Part shown: piece after piece, positions 27,588 through 38,380 of the stretch
Numbering within the stretch: position 1 is the first letter of the stretch
Layout of the letters: every line of letters starts with the position of its first letter
Source: Bin87 sp965220265
GTDB taxonomy: Bacteria; Chloroflexota; Dehalococcoidia; Lucifugimonadales; UBA3495
Length of the DNA stretch: 64,000 nt
Direction: 5' to 3'
Assembly: GCA_965220265.1 (NCBI GenBank)
Contig: CBDCPM010000004.1
Span: forward strand, 2,728,001-2,792,000
Made by a program: the position numbers and the translations under genes
Notes under the pieces: generated by a model
Database searches by the model: none
Told to the model about the DNA's origin: nothing
The model's input: only the letters and a program-made list of their open reading frames with translations

Positions 27588-27705
27588 TCCGCCCGATGGC
27601 TGCGGCCGTTTGTCCACAACGCTGCGCCGCCAGTATTTGACCAAACAGATCCGTCCCGGGCTCCACTAAACCGACCGGGACGGCGATACGAGGAGGCCAA
27701 CCGCC

Positions 27706-29178
27706 GTGTCCGCGCCCGTACGAGTTCGTTACGCGCCCAGCCCCACCGGCAACCCGCATATCGGCAACATCCGCACCGCCATGTTCAACTGGCTGTTTGC
27801 CCGTCGGAACGGCGGGCAATTCGTCGTGCGGGTGGAGGATACCGACCAGGGCCGAATTACGGAAGGCGCGGTGGACCACATCCTGGACGGACTGGAGTGG
27901 CTAGGAATCGACTGGGACGAAGGCCCGCGAGTAGGCGGCCCCTACGGACCTTACTTCCAGTCCGAGAGGCTGGAGCGTTACCATGAGGCAGCCGAACGGC
28001 TGATCGCCTCTGGCAACGCGTACCGCTGCTACTGCCCGCCCGAGCGGGTCGCGGAGTTGCGCAAGGAACAGGCCCGCAACAAACAACGGCAAGGATACGA
28101 CAGCCACTGCCGATACCTGTCGGACGATGAGCGGCGGATCAAAGAGGCGGAGGGCGTGCCCGCGATCCTGCGCTTCGCCATGCCCCAGACCGGTGTAACC
28201 TCCGTGGACGACTCGATTCGTGGGCACGTGGAATGGCAGAACGACCTCACCGACGACTTCGTGCTGGTAAAGTCCGACGGCTTCCCGACTTACCACATGG
28301 CGGTGGTGGTGGATGACCACGCAATGGAGATCTCCCACGTGCTTCGGGCGGAAGAGTGGCTGCCCAGCACGCCGCGCCACGTGCAGCTGTACCGAGCGTT
28401 GGGATTGGAGATGCCAACCTTCGGCCACCTGCCTATGATCCTGGGGTCAGATCGGGCGAAGCTGTCGAAACGACACGGCGCCACGTCCCTCATGGAGTAC
28501 CGTGACGACGGATTTCTGCCGGAGGCGCTAATTAACTTCATGGCCCTTCTCGGGTGGTCTCTGGACGGAGAGACCGATGTGATGACGGCGGACACCATTC
28601 GGGACAACTTCACCCTGGAGCGGGTGGGCAAGCCGGCAGCGATCTTCGACCTGGACAAGCTGCAGTGGATGAATGGCGTATACATCCGCCAAACGGGCTG
28701 CGACGACCTGGCTGACCGCATCATGCCGTTCCTGGAGCAGGAGTATTCCAGGCGGTTATTACCAATCGACCGGGATTACTTGCTGCGAATTGTCCCGCTG
28801 GTGCAGGAACGGCTCAAGACCCTGTCGGAAGCCCCGGGCATGCTGTCCTATTTCTTCGAAGAAACGTTGGACTATGACCCGGCCAGCCTGATCCAGCGAG
28901 GCATGGATTCAGAAGGCACGCACGCGGCGATAACACGGGCCAAGTCCGACCTGACATCAGTGCCGGCCACCGAATTTGATCACGAAAATCTTGAAAATAT
29001 TCTGAGAGCGACCAGCAAGGATCTCGAATTGTCAGGGCGGCAGTTCTTCGGTGCTCTGCGGACAGCGATAACCGGGCGCACGGCAACCCCGCCGCTTTTC
29101 GAGATGATGGAAGTGATGGGACCCCAGCGGGTGTTGCGGCGGCTCGAAGCGGCGGCGGAAAGTCTGAAAACTTTTTAG
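27706..29178 (+). CDS. gltX: Glutamyl-tRNA synthetase
   Basis: 490-aa class I synthetase. PSPTGNPHIGNIRTA near the N-terminus (HIGH), KLSKRHG (KMSKS) near residue 250, and a helical C-terminal anticodon domain. Start GTG 27706 (CGTGTCCGCG context), supported by the conserved RVRYAPSPTG following it. 118 bp downstream of glnS on the same strand. The stop overlaps the end of the convergent ion-channel gene by four bases. Confidence 0.95.
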   Translation: MSAPVRVRYAPSPTGNPHIGNIRTAMFNWLFARRNGGQFVVRVEDTDQGRITEGAVDHILDGLEWLGIDWDEGPRVGGPYGPYFQSERLERYHEAAERLIASGNAYRCYCPPERVAELRKEQARNKQRQGYDSHCRYLSDDERRIKEAEGVPAILRFAMPQTGVTSVDDSIRGHVEWQNDLTDDFVLVKSDGFPTYHMAVVVDDHAMEISHVLRAEEWLPSTPRHVQLYRALGLEMPTFGHLPMILGSDRAKLSKRHGATSLMEYRDDGFLPEALINFMALLGWSLDGETDVMTADTIRDNFTLERVGKPAAIFDLDKLQWMNGVYIRQTGCDDLADRIMPFLEQEYSRRLLPIDRDYLLRIVPLVQERLKTLSEAPGMLSYFFEETLDYDPASLIQRGMDSEGTHAAITRAKSDLTSVPATEFDHENLENILRATSKDLELSGRQFFGALRTAITGRTATPPLFEMMEVMGPQRVLRRLEAAAESLKTF

Positions 29179-29945
29179 TCAGGTTTTTGATTGACGGGCA
29201 AGGGCTGACCGCAATGGGGGCAGACCTCTCCGGTTGACGGGGGCTCCGGTTGACCGCCTTCGGCCTCGTCGAGTGCGTTCGCTTCCGAGAGCCCGGCGCT
29301 CAATATGCCAGCCGGCAGAGCGAACAACCCGATTCCCAGGACGGCTATGACGGCTGCCAGGAGGCGGGCGGCCGGAGTTATGGGCACCGTATCACCATAA
29401 CCCACAGTCGTCAGGGTGACCACGTCCCACCACATCGCGGCAGGGATACTGGGGAATTCGTCGGGTTGGGCCCTGGTCTCGGCGAAGTACATCAACGAGG
29501 CCGCTATAACCAGCACAAGCATCAACCCGCACACGGTGGCTACAAGCTGGCTTACTCTTTGTCGCACCACGCCGGCGATGCGGCGTCCGGCCGGGAAGTA
29601 GCGGGCAAGTTTGACCTTACGGGTGAGAAGCCGCACCGTGAGCAGGAACGAGAGGCTGGGGCCGTAGCCAACAGCATAGCCGGGCGACGGCGGACGGGGC
29701 GGCCAGGTCGATCAATGCGATCGGGGACCTGACATGTCGCCACCGTACCTCCCAAGCCGGACTATTAGGGTCCTCCTCGGGCGCGACCCACAGGCGAAAC
29801 GCGAACTCTGCCACAAAAACCGCGACCGCGATGTATTCGATGACGTGAAACCAGGGGCCGTACTGGGGCCTCAGGTGGGGAACGGTCCACAGGATCAACG
29901 AAGCGGAGTTGATGACGATGATCGCAAGGAGGCCGGTTTCAACTA

Positions 29946-31165
29946 GTACTGGATCAAACTTGTATAGGCAGATGAAGGATGAAATGGGCTATGGTTGCTA
30001 CGCTGGCGGTGAAACAGCGGCGCGGGAGGTGTGGCATCCATGGTTGCAGAGAAATACGCGGTACGGTTGTCATCAGAAGGTCAGGCCCAACTGGAGCGGT
30101 TGATCCGCAGCGGGCAGCGCTCCGCTCGGGTCATCAATCGGGCGCGCATCCTGCTCAAGACCGACGAAGGGTGGAGCGCTTCCCAGGTGGCGGCGGCCCT
30201 GGACACGTCGCCGCGCACGGTGTTCCGCGCCAAACGGCGGTACGCCGAGGAAGGATTGGACGGTGTGCTGTACGACCATCCCCAAGCCAATCGGTATCGC
30301 AAGCTGGATGATCGGGGTGAAGCCCGTCTGATTGCCCTGGCGTGCAGCGATGCTCCCGAGGGCCATGACCACTGGACGCTGCGTTTGTTAGCCGACAAGG
30401 TGGTGGAATTGAGATTGGTGGTGTCGCTGTCCCACGAGACGGCAAGGCTCAGGCTGAAAAAACACCCTCAAGCCCTGGCGGAAGCAGCAGTGGTGCATCT
30501 CCCGGATGAACGGGGAGTTTGTGGCGGCCATGGAGGACGTGCTGGACCTCTATGCTGAACCTACGACCCCCACCGGCCGGTGGTGTGCTTCGACGAGACC
30601 TCCACCCAGCTGCTGGCCGAGGTCAGGGAGCCGTTGCCCGCCCAGCCAGGACGACCGCGGCGGCAGGACTACGAGTATCGGCGCGGCGGCACCCGCAATC
30701 TGTTCCTGGCCTGCGAACCCCTGGCTGGCTAGCGCCACGTGGCGATCACCGAGCGCCGTACCATGCAGGACTTCGCCCACCAGATGCGGTGACTGTTTGA
30801 CGTGGCCTACCCCGATGCTCCGGTGGTCCGCGTGGTGCTGGACAATCTGAACACCCACCGCATGGCGTCCCTTTACGAGACCTTCCCGGCTGCTGAGGCC
30901 CGACGTATCGTGAAGCGGCTGGAGTTTCACCACATGCCCAAACACACCAGTTGGCTCAGCATGGTGGAGATCGAATTCAGCGCGTTGGGTCGCTCCTGCC
31001 TCAAGAGGAGAAATCCCGACGCCGACGCCTTGCAACGCCAGATCACCGCCTACGAGACTGAGCGCAACGCAGCGGGGATCACCATCAACTGGCGGTTCAG
31101 CACCCACGACGCCAGAGCCAAACTCCATCGTTTCTACCCCTGCCTTTCCAACGTTGACTGAGCAC
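29946..31165 (+). mobile_element. IS630-family element E
   Basis: 1220 bp between TA dinucleotides (29944-29945, 31166-31167); imperfect ends GTACTGGATCAA and TTGACTGAGCAC. Its transposase is related to, but clearly diverged from, IS630 element B. It shares its right TA with element B copy 2, so one element inserted at the edge of the other. Confidence 0.85.
30040..31161 (+). pseudogene. IS630 transposase (element E) with frameshift and two stops
   Basis: HTH part from ATG 30040 (MVAEKYAVRLSSEGQAQ) is open to about 30460. A frame change at the A run near 30457-30462 leads to the DDE part (VVCFDETSTQLL; VLDNLNTHRM; LSMVEIEFSALG). Two tryptophan codons are replaced by stops: TAG at 30730-30732 (LAG-x-RHVAITERR) and TGA at about 30790 (QMR-x-LFDV). 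Older and more decayed than element B. Confidence 0.85.
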
Positions 31166-31167
31166 TA

Positions 31168-32392
31168 GTACCGTTGCCAGGTAGATTTGTAAGAATATAA
31201 GAAAGCAGCCATACTTGGGCATGATCTTTGTGTGAGGAAGTGCCCAGCCATGGCTGCCATCAAGTATAAAGTAGAGTTGACCGAGGCCGAACGCTCGCGT
31301 CTCAATGAGGTGTCCCAGCGAGGCAAGGCGTCAGTGCGCACCGTGAAGCGGGCGCTGTCGCTGCTCAAGGCTGACCAGGGGCTTCGGGACCGTGAGATAG
31401 CCGATGTGCTGTTGGTCAACGCGGCCACGGTCGCCAGAGCGCGGAAGCGGTACGTGGAGGAAGGACTTGAGGCCGCCATCAATGACCGACCGCGGCCGGG
31501 CCAGGAGCGCAAGCTGGACGGCAAGCAGGAAGCGCACTTGATCGCCATTGCGTGCCGCGCCGCGCCCGCAGGGCACACGCACTGGACACTCCAGTTGTTG
31601 GCCGACCAGGTGGTGGAGTTGGAGTTTGCCGATAGCATCTCCCTGGAGACGGTGCGCCAGATGCTCAAAAAAACGCACTCAAGCCGTGGCAGAAGCAGGA
31701 GTGGTGTATCCCCAAGGTGAGCGGGGAGTTCGTGGCGCGGATGGAGGACGTGCTGGACCTGTACCAACAGGCGTACCATCCGGAGCGTCCGGTAGTGTGT
31801 TTCGACGAGACCTCCCGGCAGACGAGACCTCCCGGCAATTGACTGGGGAGGTGCGTCCGCCCCTGGAGGCTGCCCCGGGACGGGTGGCACGCTATGACAC
31901 CGAGTACCAGCGCAACGGGACACGGAACCTGTTCATGATCTGTGAGCCGAGGGGTGGCTGGAGACCTGTGGAGGTGACCGAGCGCCGCACTGCCGTGGAC
32001 TTCGCGCACCAGATGCGGTGGCTGGTGGAGGAAGCATACCCTGATGCCGAGGTGGTCCGGCTGGTACTGGACAACCTCAACACCCACAAGCTCGGCGCGC
32101 TCTACGCAGCATTTGAGCCCGGCGAAGCTCGACGCATCGCCCAACGCCTCGAGTTTCATTACACTCCTACGCACGGCAGTTGGCTGAACATGGCTGAGAT
32201 CGAGTTGAGCGTCTTCAGCAGGGGATGTCTGAACCGCCGTATCAGTGATGAGGCGGAGCTGCGGCGAGAGGTTGCGGCGCTCGAACGCGAGCGCAACGCA
32301 GCAAAATCAGCCATAGACTGGCGGTTTACCACCCAAGATGCTCGCCGTAAGCTCCAATATATCTATCCGACAAGATCAGATTGAAACAGTAC
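31168..32392 (+). mobile_element. IS630-family element B, copy 2
   Basis: 1225 bp, TA on both sides (31166-31167, 32393-32394), same ends GTACCGTT and AACAGTAC as copy 1. The two copies differ at only a handful of positions plus the 24-bp insertion in copy 1. Confidence 0.92.
31250..32384 (+). pseudogene. IS630 transposase (element B, copy 2), frameshifted
   Basis: Same as copy 1 but with an uninterrupted C-terminal SWLNMAEIELSVFSRG motif (catalytic Glu). It shares the A7 frame change (about 31667) and the 17-bp tandem duplication GACGAGACCTCCCGGCA near 31803-31837, which throws the DDE part out of frame. Two frames are each open: 31250-31720 and about 31840-32384. Confidence 0.85.
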
Positions 32393-32687
32393 TAGCAGCC
32401 CGTCTGAGGAATGCCCAAGTGGCGTAGACATAGCCAGGAGCTAACCGGGGACAACTATGATTGCCGGTCGCTGGCGCTGATGCCGCGAATATTGGGCCAA
32501 CGGTGTGTGTCAATGTTCAGCGTCTTTGCTCGACCGTGTTCAAGGTCATTGACCACCTTGGGAGCGCGGTGATTTGACAAATAGCAGGTTGTGGATTGTT
32601 GGTCAATCACCTTGACACTAGGACCCAACGTCTCGTCGGCGTCGCACCATCATGCATCCGAGCTTGGCCATGCCGGTCGCACCAGCT

Positions 32688-35330
32688 CTATGCGACCAGT
32701 TGCGCAGGAGTCCATCCGTCACCCCGGTACCGCCAGGCGTGGCGCGACCCCAGTCCCAGGATGAGGATGTCGCCTTTCAAGCCGGAGTTGACCACCCTCT
32801 CGGCCACGTCCATGGGAAACTCGGTCACCGGCTTGACCTCCGCGTAGGCCTCGACGCCCTCCAGCACGAGACGGAAATCGGGCACCCAGCCATCGAACCG
32901 CGCCGGCTCGTACTTCCAGGCGATCCCGTGCCGGTCGAAGTACGCCGCCCACCGGGCTTCCAGTTGGCTGCGGAAGGTGACGCCGCCGTACTCGGTGATG
33001 ACGGGGGTCTGCTCGGGATTCAGCGTATGGGGAGCTACACTGGCCGCCCAGCGGTGCAGCAGGGCCGCGGTGTCTTCCCTCAGCATACGCTCCCTTTCCG
33101 AGCGCTGTCCCGCCTGACGAGCGATTTCCAGCAGCGCCTGGGTGTACCGCCCCAAGCTGTCGGCCACGGCCTTCGACAATCCCAGTCCGCCACCCGCCTT
33201 GTCCCAGAGGACAATGGCGCGATGCACCTCGCTGCTGCGCCCGTCCCGCACCACCTGGACGTTCTGGTGGGTGATGCGGATGTCGGCAGGATGGATCGAC
33301 TCCCGTCTGCACATCACCGTCCGGAGGGCCCGGGCCACGTCCCGCCGGGTGTTGGCGTCGTCGAACCAGTCCTCCCAAGATGATGATCACGGTGGCCGTG
33401 GTGCGCAGGTTGGTCACCACCTCGGGTATTCCCTCGGCGCCGTAATTGACGTCCCGCCATTCAGCGTCGCCCGGTTCCCGTATGGAACAGCCCACGATCC
33501 GCTCCCAGGTAACCGCCTGGGCATGGCTGCAGTACTCTAGGTGGCCCCGTTCGGACGCGCGGGGCTGCTGCAGGGTGACGGTGGCGCCGCTCCGTACGAT
33601 GGGACGGGTCTCACGGGGTGGAGCATGGCGCGCGGTGATCACCGTCTCGCCGCCGGACTCCCGCCAACTCATGATGGAATAGGACTGCTTGGCGTGGTAG
33701 TAGGTGGCTAGGGGTTAGGCATCCCGCGCGGCCTCCCTCCGGGACACCTCGCTGGTGAGCAGTTCCATCTTGCCGCCCGGCATCAACTGCACAATGCCCG
33801 CCCGCCCATCCACGGCGTCCCTGATGTCGTTGCGGTGGGGCTGTTGTGGATCCCCGGTCTGGAACTCCGGCGCATAGTGGTCGCCCCGGGCAATCTCCCG
33901 AAGCATCTGGGGCAGTTGCTCCGGCCAGGCGTCCGTGGGCGACGGTATGGCGCGCTCCATGCCGTTCAGGTCCGTCTCCTTGGCCAGGCAGCGGCCGTGG
34001 GTGTTTTTGATCACCGGGTTGGCAGGATAGAGCCGGGCCGGCTCCACCGGTTGTTGCCAGTACACATCGAGACTGTCCTCGTGGAACTGCAACGCGTGGC
34101 GCGGCGCCACGATGATGAACCGACCCGGGCCGATGCGTCCCACCCGTCCGGCCCACTGCCTGACCCTGCCCACCGAGTGGGGCAATCCCAGGTTGAAGCC
34201 CACCTGCAGGTCGGGGATGTCGATGCCCATCTCCATGGCGCTGGTGCTGGCGATGCCTCGCAATTCTCCGGCACGGAGCGCCTCCTCGATGCGCTCCCGG
34301 CGCATGAGCCCCGAACGGTAGGCCATGGCGTCCCTGCTCTCCACGATGATGGCATCCTCGGTGATGCTCCTTGCCGCCTCGATGCCGGCCGCCGCCCGCT
34401 CCGCCAGCTGCCGGCCGTCCACGAAGGCGATGTATGACTGGTCGGGATTGTCGCTGATGACCTCTCTTACCGCCGCCTGCAGGTCCCGCCAGCCCTCGTC
34501 GTGGGGCTCACGGCCGACGACGTGCTGCACGGCGAGCTCCGCCCGGGGACTGCCGTTGTAGCGGTCGTCCACCACCTGGAAGGGCAACCCGGTCAGCGTT
34601 TCAAGGTGCTGGGCCGGATGGTGGATGGTGGCGCTGGCCGCGACGACCCGCAGGGGCTCAAACTCCGCCATCAGTTCGCGCCGTTTCTGCTGCAGCCGGT
34701 GCAGCAGGTAGAGGCAGTGGGTGCCCAGGGAGCCGTCGTAGGTGTGGGCCTCGTCCAGGATGAGAAAGGCCAGGTTGGAAATGAAGCGGCGCACGTTGTA
34801 CTGGGTGTTCTGCACCTCTCTCAGGTCGTGGCGCAGGGGCCGTTTGCCGTATAGCGGCTCCGAGTAGGCCATGAGCCACTGCTGGATCACGTCGGGGGTC
34901 ATCAGGGCCACCGGGTACGCTGCAGGATCTGCCGTCGTTCCGTGAGGTCGCGCACGTCGCCATCGATCCGGTTGATGTCCCCGGGATCCAGTCCGGCGGC
35001 CTCGGCCATGTTCTGCCAGCGAATGACCTGGTCCCGGGCCAGCGCCTTGATGGGATAGATGGCAATCGCCGTGGCGTTGGGGTTAATCGCCAGGTGGTGC
35101 AGGGTGGGCGCCTGGAAGACCAGAGACTTGCCGCTGGCGGTGCCGGTGCTGATCACCAGGTTGTGGCCCTGGCCCACGAGATCCAGCCCCATGGCCTGGT
35201 GCAGGTAGAGCTGCCCGTCGCCCGTCTGCGCCTTCACCGCTGGCCACACCGGGCTGTCGGTCAGCCAGGCGGGCGTCTCGCCGTGTCGGGCATCCTGGCC
35301 GGGGATGGTGATCTCGTCGTGAATGTCCAT
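32688..35330 (-). pseudogene. MrfA/YprA-like DEAD/H helicase with C-terminal PD-(D/E)XK nuclease, decayed
   Basis: From ATG 35330: motif I STGTASGKSL, then (after a one-base loss at about 34917) LMTPDVIQ, DEAH in LDEAHTYDG, AASATIHHP, TSAMEMGIDIPDL and GRVGRIGPG. An in-frame TAA at 33715-33717 sits where tyrosine is expected (DA-x-PLATYYHAKQSYS). Another shift near 33375 separates the last part, which ends in EARWAAYFDRHGIAWKYEP...PDFRL...AEVKP, a restriction-endonuclease-like nuclease pattern. About 880 aa originally. MrfA-type helicases act in DNA repair (mitomycin lesions); the fused nuclease is unusual. Three lesions make it a pseudogene. Confidence 0.75.
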
Positions 35331-35346
35331 GATGTCGTTGCAATGG

Positions 35347-35424
35347 TCAGGCCACCGGGTCCTCTACGTACACGTCCAGCGCGCCAGCAACGGCGAGCAC
35401 GATGTCAACTACCAGACAGTGACC
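35347..35424 (-). pseudogene. C-terminal stub of a gene upstream of the helicase
   Basis: 25 sense codons (CLVVDIVLAVAGALDVYVEDPVA-like) end in TGA at 35347, 16 bp before the helicase start. The codon pattern looks genuine. The rest is cut off by the IS66 at 35425. It would have been the first gene of a helicase operon; identity cannot be told. Confidence 0.4.
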
Positions 35425-36878
35425 GTAACTGTTCAGAGTTGGTGAGGTAAATTGGCCGAAGGCGGGCTGCCAGACGCTGGCACGGGTGGCGGTGGTTATG
35501 TCATATAGAGGGAGTGGATACTGAGAGTGACCTGATCACCGCCGACCGCGATTTCCTCATCGCCATCATTGCCCAACTGCAGGCCACCGTTCTGGAACAG
35601 CAGCGGGTGATTGAGCGGTTGGAGCGGCGGATTGCCGAACTGGAGGGCCAGGCGAAGCCGGACGGCCCGCCGCGAATGCCCGGCCTCAAGGCGAAATCGG
35701 GTCGCCAGTCGCCAGCGCAGCAGCAGCCCCGAAAGCAGCGACGCCACGGCTTCGCCCGCCCGCGCATGACACCGACCCATCGGGTGGAGCACGTGGTGGA
35801 GAGCTGTCCCGATTGCGGGACGCACCTGACTGGCGGCTGGGTCCAGCGCACCCGGGAAGTCATCGAGTTGCCGGTGGTTCCGGTGCAAGTCACCGAGCAT
35901 GTCTTCATCGCCAGGACCTGCCCAGTGTGTCGGCGGCGCCGAGTGCCCACCGCGCAACTGGACGGCGTGGCACTGGGGCGCCAACGCCTGGGCGTCAACC
36001 TGATCAGCCGCATCGCCACGCTACGGGAAGAAGGGCGCCTGCCGATCCGCAGCATCCAGTGGTATCTGCGCACCGTCCATCAGCTGCGCCTCAGCGTGGG
36101 GGCCATTGTGAGCGCCATTCACCAGACCGCGCAACAGGCCCAACCAGCAGTGGCCGCGATGGTGGACCGCATCCGCGCCAGCCCAGTGGTCCACGCCGAC
36201 GAAACCGGCTGGCGTCAGAATGGGAACAACGGTTACGTCTGGACTTTCAGCACTCCCACCGAGCGCTACTTCCTGCGGCGGGGTCGGGGCAAGGCGGTGG
36301 TGGACGAAGCGCTGGGCGAGGCATTCTCCGGAGTACTGGTCAGCGATTTCTACGCCGCCTACCACCATTACGATGGCCCCAAGCAACGGTGCTGGGCGCA
36401 CCTGCTGCGGGACATCCACGACTTGGTGGCCCTCTACCTCAAAGAGGCCCCGCTGGCCCGCTGGGCGGCGGCAGTCCATCGACTCTACGAGGAAGCCAAA
36501 GCCTTCTCTCATCCTCAGGCACGACGACGGCGCACTGCTCAACTGGCCTTGGAGCGGAAGCTGCTGGCCATCTGCCAGCCCTTTCCTGGCTGAGCCGTCG
36601 GCTGTCCAGGGCAAGCTGTGCCGGCGCATTGAGCGCCACATCAAGGAACTCTTCGTCTTCGTGGCCGAACCAGACGTGCCAGCGGACAACAACCCCGCCG
36701 AGCGCAGCCTGCGTCATCTGGTCATCAGCCGCAAGGTCAGCGGCGGCACCCGCTCGGAGCAGGGCACCGAGAGCAAGATGACGCTGGCATCCATCTTCGG
36801 CGCCTGGCGCGCCCAAGGTTTAAATCCTCTCGCCGCCTGCCGTCAGCTGCTCGTTTCCCCTGGACTCTGAACTGTTAC
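35425..36878 (+). mobile_element. IS66-family element, copy 3
   Basis: 1454 bp, ends GTAACTGTTCAGAGT (35425) and ACTCTGAACTGTTAC (36878). No flanking 8-bp repeat is visible, so flanking DNA may have been deleted after insertion. Best-preserved IS66 in the window. Confidence 0.9.
35514..36870 (+). pseudogene. IS66 transposase (copy 3), single frameshift
   Basis: GTG 35514 start (MDTESDLITADRDFL). Contains the N-terminal coiled segment, zinc knuckle CPDCG...CPVCRRR, the DDE core VVHADETGWRQNGNNG and VLVSDFYAAYHHY, and is interrupted only by one extra base near 36583-36588 (QPF-LAEPSAVQ). After that the C-terminus NNPAERSLRHLVISRK is in another frame to 36870. A single-base lesion, possibly recent or a sequencing error. 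Confidence 0.85.
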
Positions 36879-36964
36879 TTGTAATTTGGTTCCATCACCC
36901 TATGGTGCAGCGCCGTGTATAATGCGCCAAATTCGGCCCGTGGCAGCCGTAAGGAGCGCAATAC

Positions 36965-38362
36965 ATGGTACAGGCAGCCGGCGTCAGCCCCTCTCAACCC
37001 GCGGCTCACGACGCGCCACCCCGCACGAAGGGCTCCGTGATGGCCACCACGCTGGTGGGCGCTCATGCCTTCGAGCACCTGTACGCCCACAGCATCCCGA
37101 TCATCATCCTTGCCATCATCACCGAGTTCGAGCTGGGGGCGCTGAGCGTCGGCGCCGTGGTCGCCATACGCTCTATCTTCGGCGGCATCACCAGCACCGC
37201 CGGCGGGTTCCTCGTCGACCTGTTCCACCATAGGGTGGCCTGGGTGCTGGCTATCAGCACGCTGATGATCGGCACCGGCTACCTGCTCATGTCCATCGCC
37301 CCCTCCTACGCCCTGATCCTATGTGCCCTCGCCCTGGGTTCAATGGGCAGCGCGCTGTGGCACCCACCGGCCCTTGGCCTGCTGGCCCGGCGCTTCCCCG
37401 AGCGGCGCGGCCTGTTCATATCCATGCACCGCTCCACCGGCAGCGTGGGCGACGTCATTGGCCCGCTGGCCGCCGGCGCGCTGATTGCCGGCGCCCTCAC
37501 CTGGAGCGGCGGCGCCGGCGAGGCCGAGGTCGGCGTATCCTGGCCGTTGCCCTGGGGTACCGTCGACTGGCGCTACATCCTCGGGTTCAGCACGCCGGTG
37601 ATGTTCATCGCCACCGTGGCCATCTTCTTCCTGCTGCGCCACGCCGGCAGCGAGCGCCCCGTCAACGTGGACATCGGCGCCCGCGTCCGCACCAACTGGG
37701 CCGGCATGAAGGACGCCTTCCGCGGCACCGGCATGTGGGCCATATTCTCCGTGTCCGCCGTGCGCGGCATGGCCGACCGGTCCCTTGTGTTCCTGGTCCC
37801 CCTGTACCTGATCCACCTGGGAGTCAGCGAATTCCAGGCCGCCGTTCACGTCATGCTCATGGTGCTCCCCGGCATCCTCTTCGGCCCGATTATCGGATCG
37901 CTGTCCGACCGCATCGGCCGTCGCCCCCTGATCATCTTTATCATGGGGGTCACCACCATCCTCACCATAGCCATCATCCTGGTCAGCGGCGCAGGCTACA
38001 ATGCGTGGATCACCGTCTTCGTCGCCATCTACGGGATGATGAACTTCTCAGTCAACAACCTGACCCAGGCCGCCGCCGCCGACATCGCCGCCGGCCGTCG
38101 CCTGGAGTCCAGCTTCCTCGGCCTGATGTGGGGCAACAACACCCTGTTCGGAGCCATCGCCGCTTTCATGATCTTCGGCCCGGTGGAATGGTTTGACTGG
38201 AAGTACGGCTTCTTCATCGCCGCCGCCATCTACTTCGCGGGGTTCCTTGTCTCTTTGATGATCCCTGGCAAGCCGCGAGAACCCGAGGCGGTGCCGGCAC
38301 AGGACTCCCCGTCCGAGCCTGTGGAAGTCCAGGAGCCCGAGGCGGTTCCGGCTCCGGCCTGA
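36965..38362 (+). CDS. MFS transporter
   Basis: 465-aa, 12-helix major facilitator. ATG 36965 with AAGGAG 9 nt upstream and a TATAAT at 36918-36923. Contains LSDRIGRRPLIIF (the loop 2-3/8-9 MFS signature), a conserved ALWHPPALGLL and STGSVGDVIGP stretch, and an acidic, proline-rich C-terminal tail of about 30 residues. Substrate unknown. Tandem paralogue follows 18 bp later, so both are likely on one mRNA starting just right of the IS66. Confidence 0.85.
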   Translation: MVQAAGVSPSQPAAHDAPPRTKGSVMATTLVGAHAFEHLYAHSIPIIILAIITEFELGALSVGAVVAIRSIFGGITSTAGGFLVDLFHHRVAWVLAISTLMIGTGYLLMSIAPSYALILCALALGSMGSALWHPPALGLLARRFPERRGLFISMHRSTGSVGDVIGPLAAGALIAGALTWSGGAGEAEVGVSWPLPWGTVDWRYILGFSTPVMFIATVAIFFLLRHAGSERPVNVDIGARVRTNWAGMKDAFRGTGMWAIFSVSAVRGMADRSLVFLVPLYLIHLGVSEFQAAVHVMLMVLPGILFGPIIGSLSDRIGRRPLIIFIMGVTTILTIAIILVSGAGYNAWITVFVAIYGMMNFSVNNLTQAAAADIAAGRRLESSFLGLMWGNNTLFGAIAAFMIFGPVEWFDWKYGFFIAAAIYFAGFLVSLMIPGKPREPEAVPAQDSPSEPVEVQEPEAVPAPA

Positions 38363-38380
38363 TCGCAGGGCCATAGCAGG

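Larger units (their letters stand above)
29175..32431 (-). pseudogene. Voltage-gated-type K+ channel, split by two IS630 elements and frameshifted
   Basis: The gene can be rebuilt. ATG at 32431 (MSTPLGHSSDGLL) runs to the TA at 32394. Removing the two IS630 elements (29946-32393) and joining at TA continues VETGLLAIIVINSASLILW, then IEYIAVAVFVAEFAFRLW (S1/S2-like). After a frame break near 29680-29700 comes FLLTVRLLTRKVKLARYF (S4-like basic helix), the pore with selectivity filter TVGYGD and the inner helix. The C-terminus has a CPHCGQP zinc-like tail. About 260 aa originally. The C-terminal 462-nt frame could still make a pore fragment. Confidence 0.75.

Noticed and set aside
15370..30792. 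Recoded stop codons (TAG/TGA/TAA at Trp or Tyr positions) as a sign of an alternative genetic code
   Set aside because: Three different stops are involved, only in decaying IS or pseudogenes; intact genes end normally with all three.
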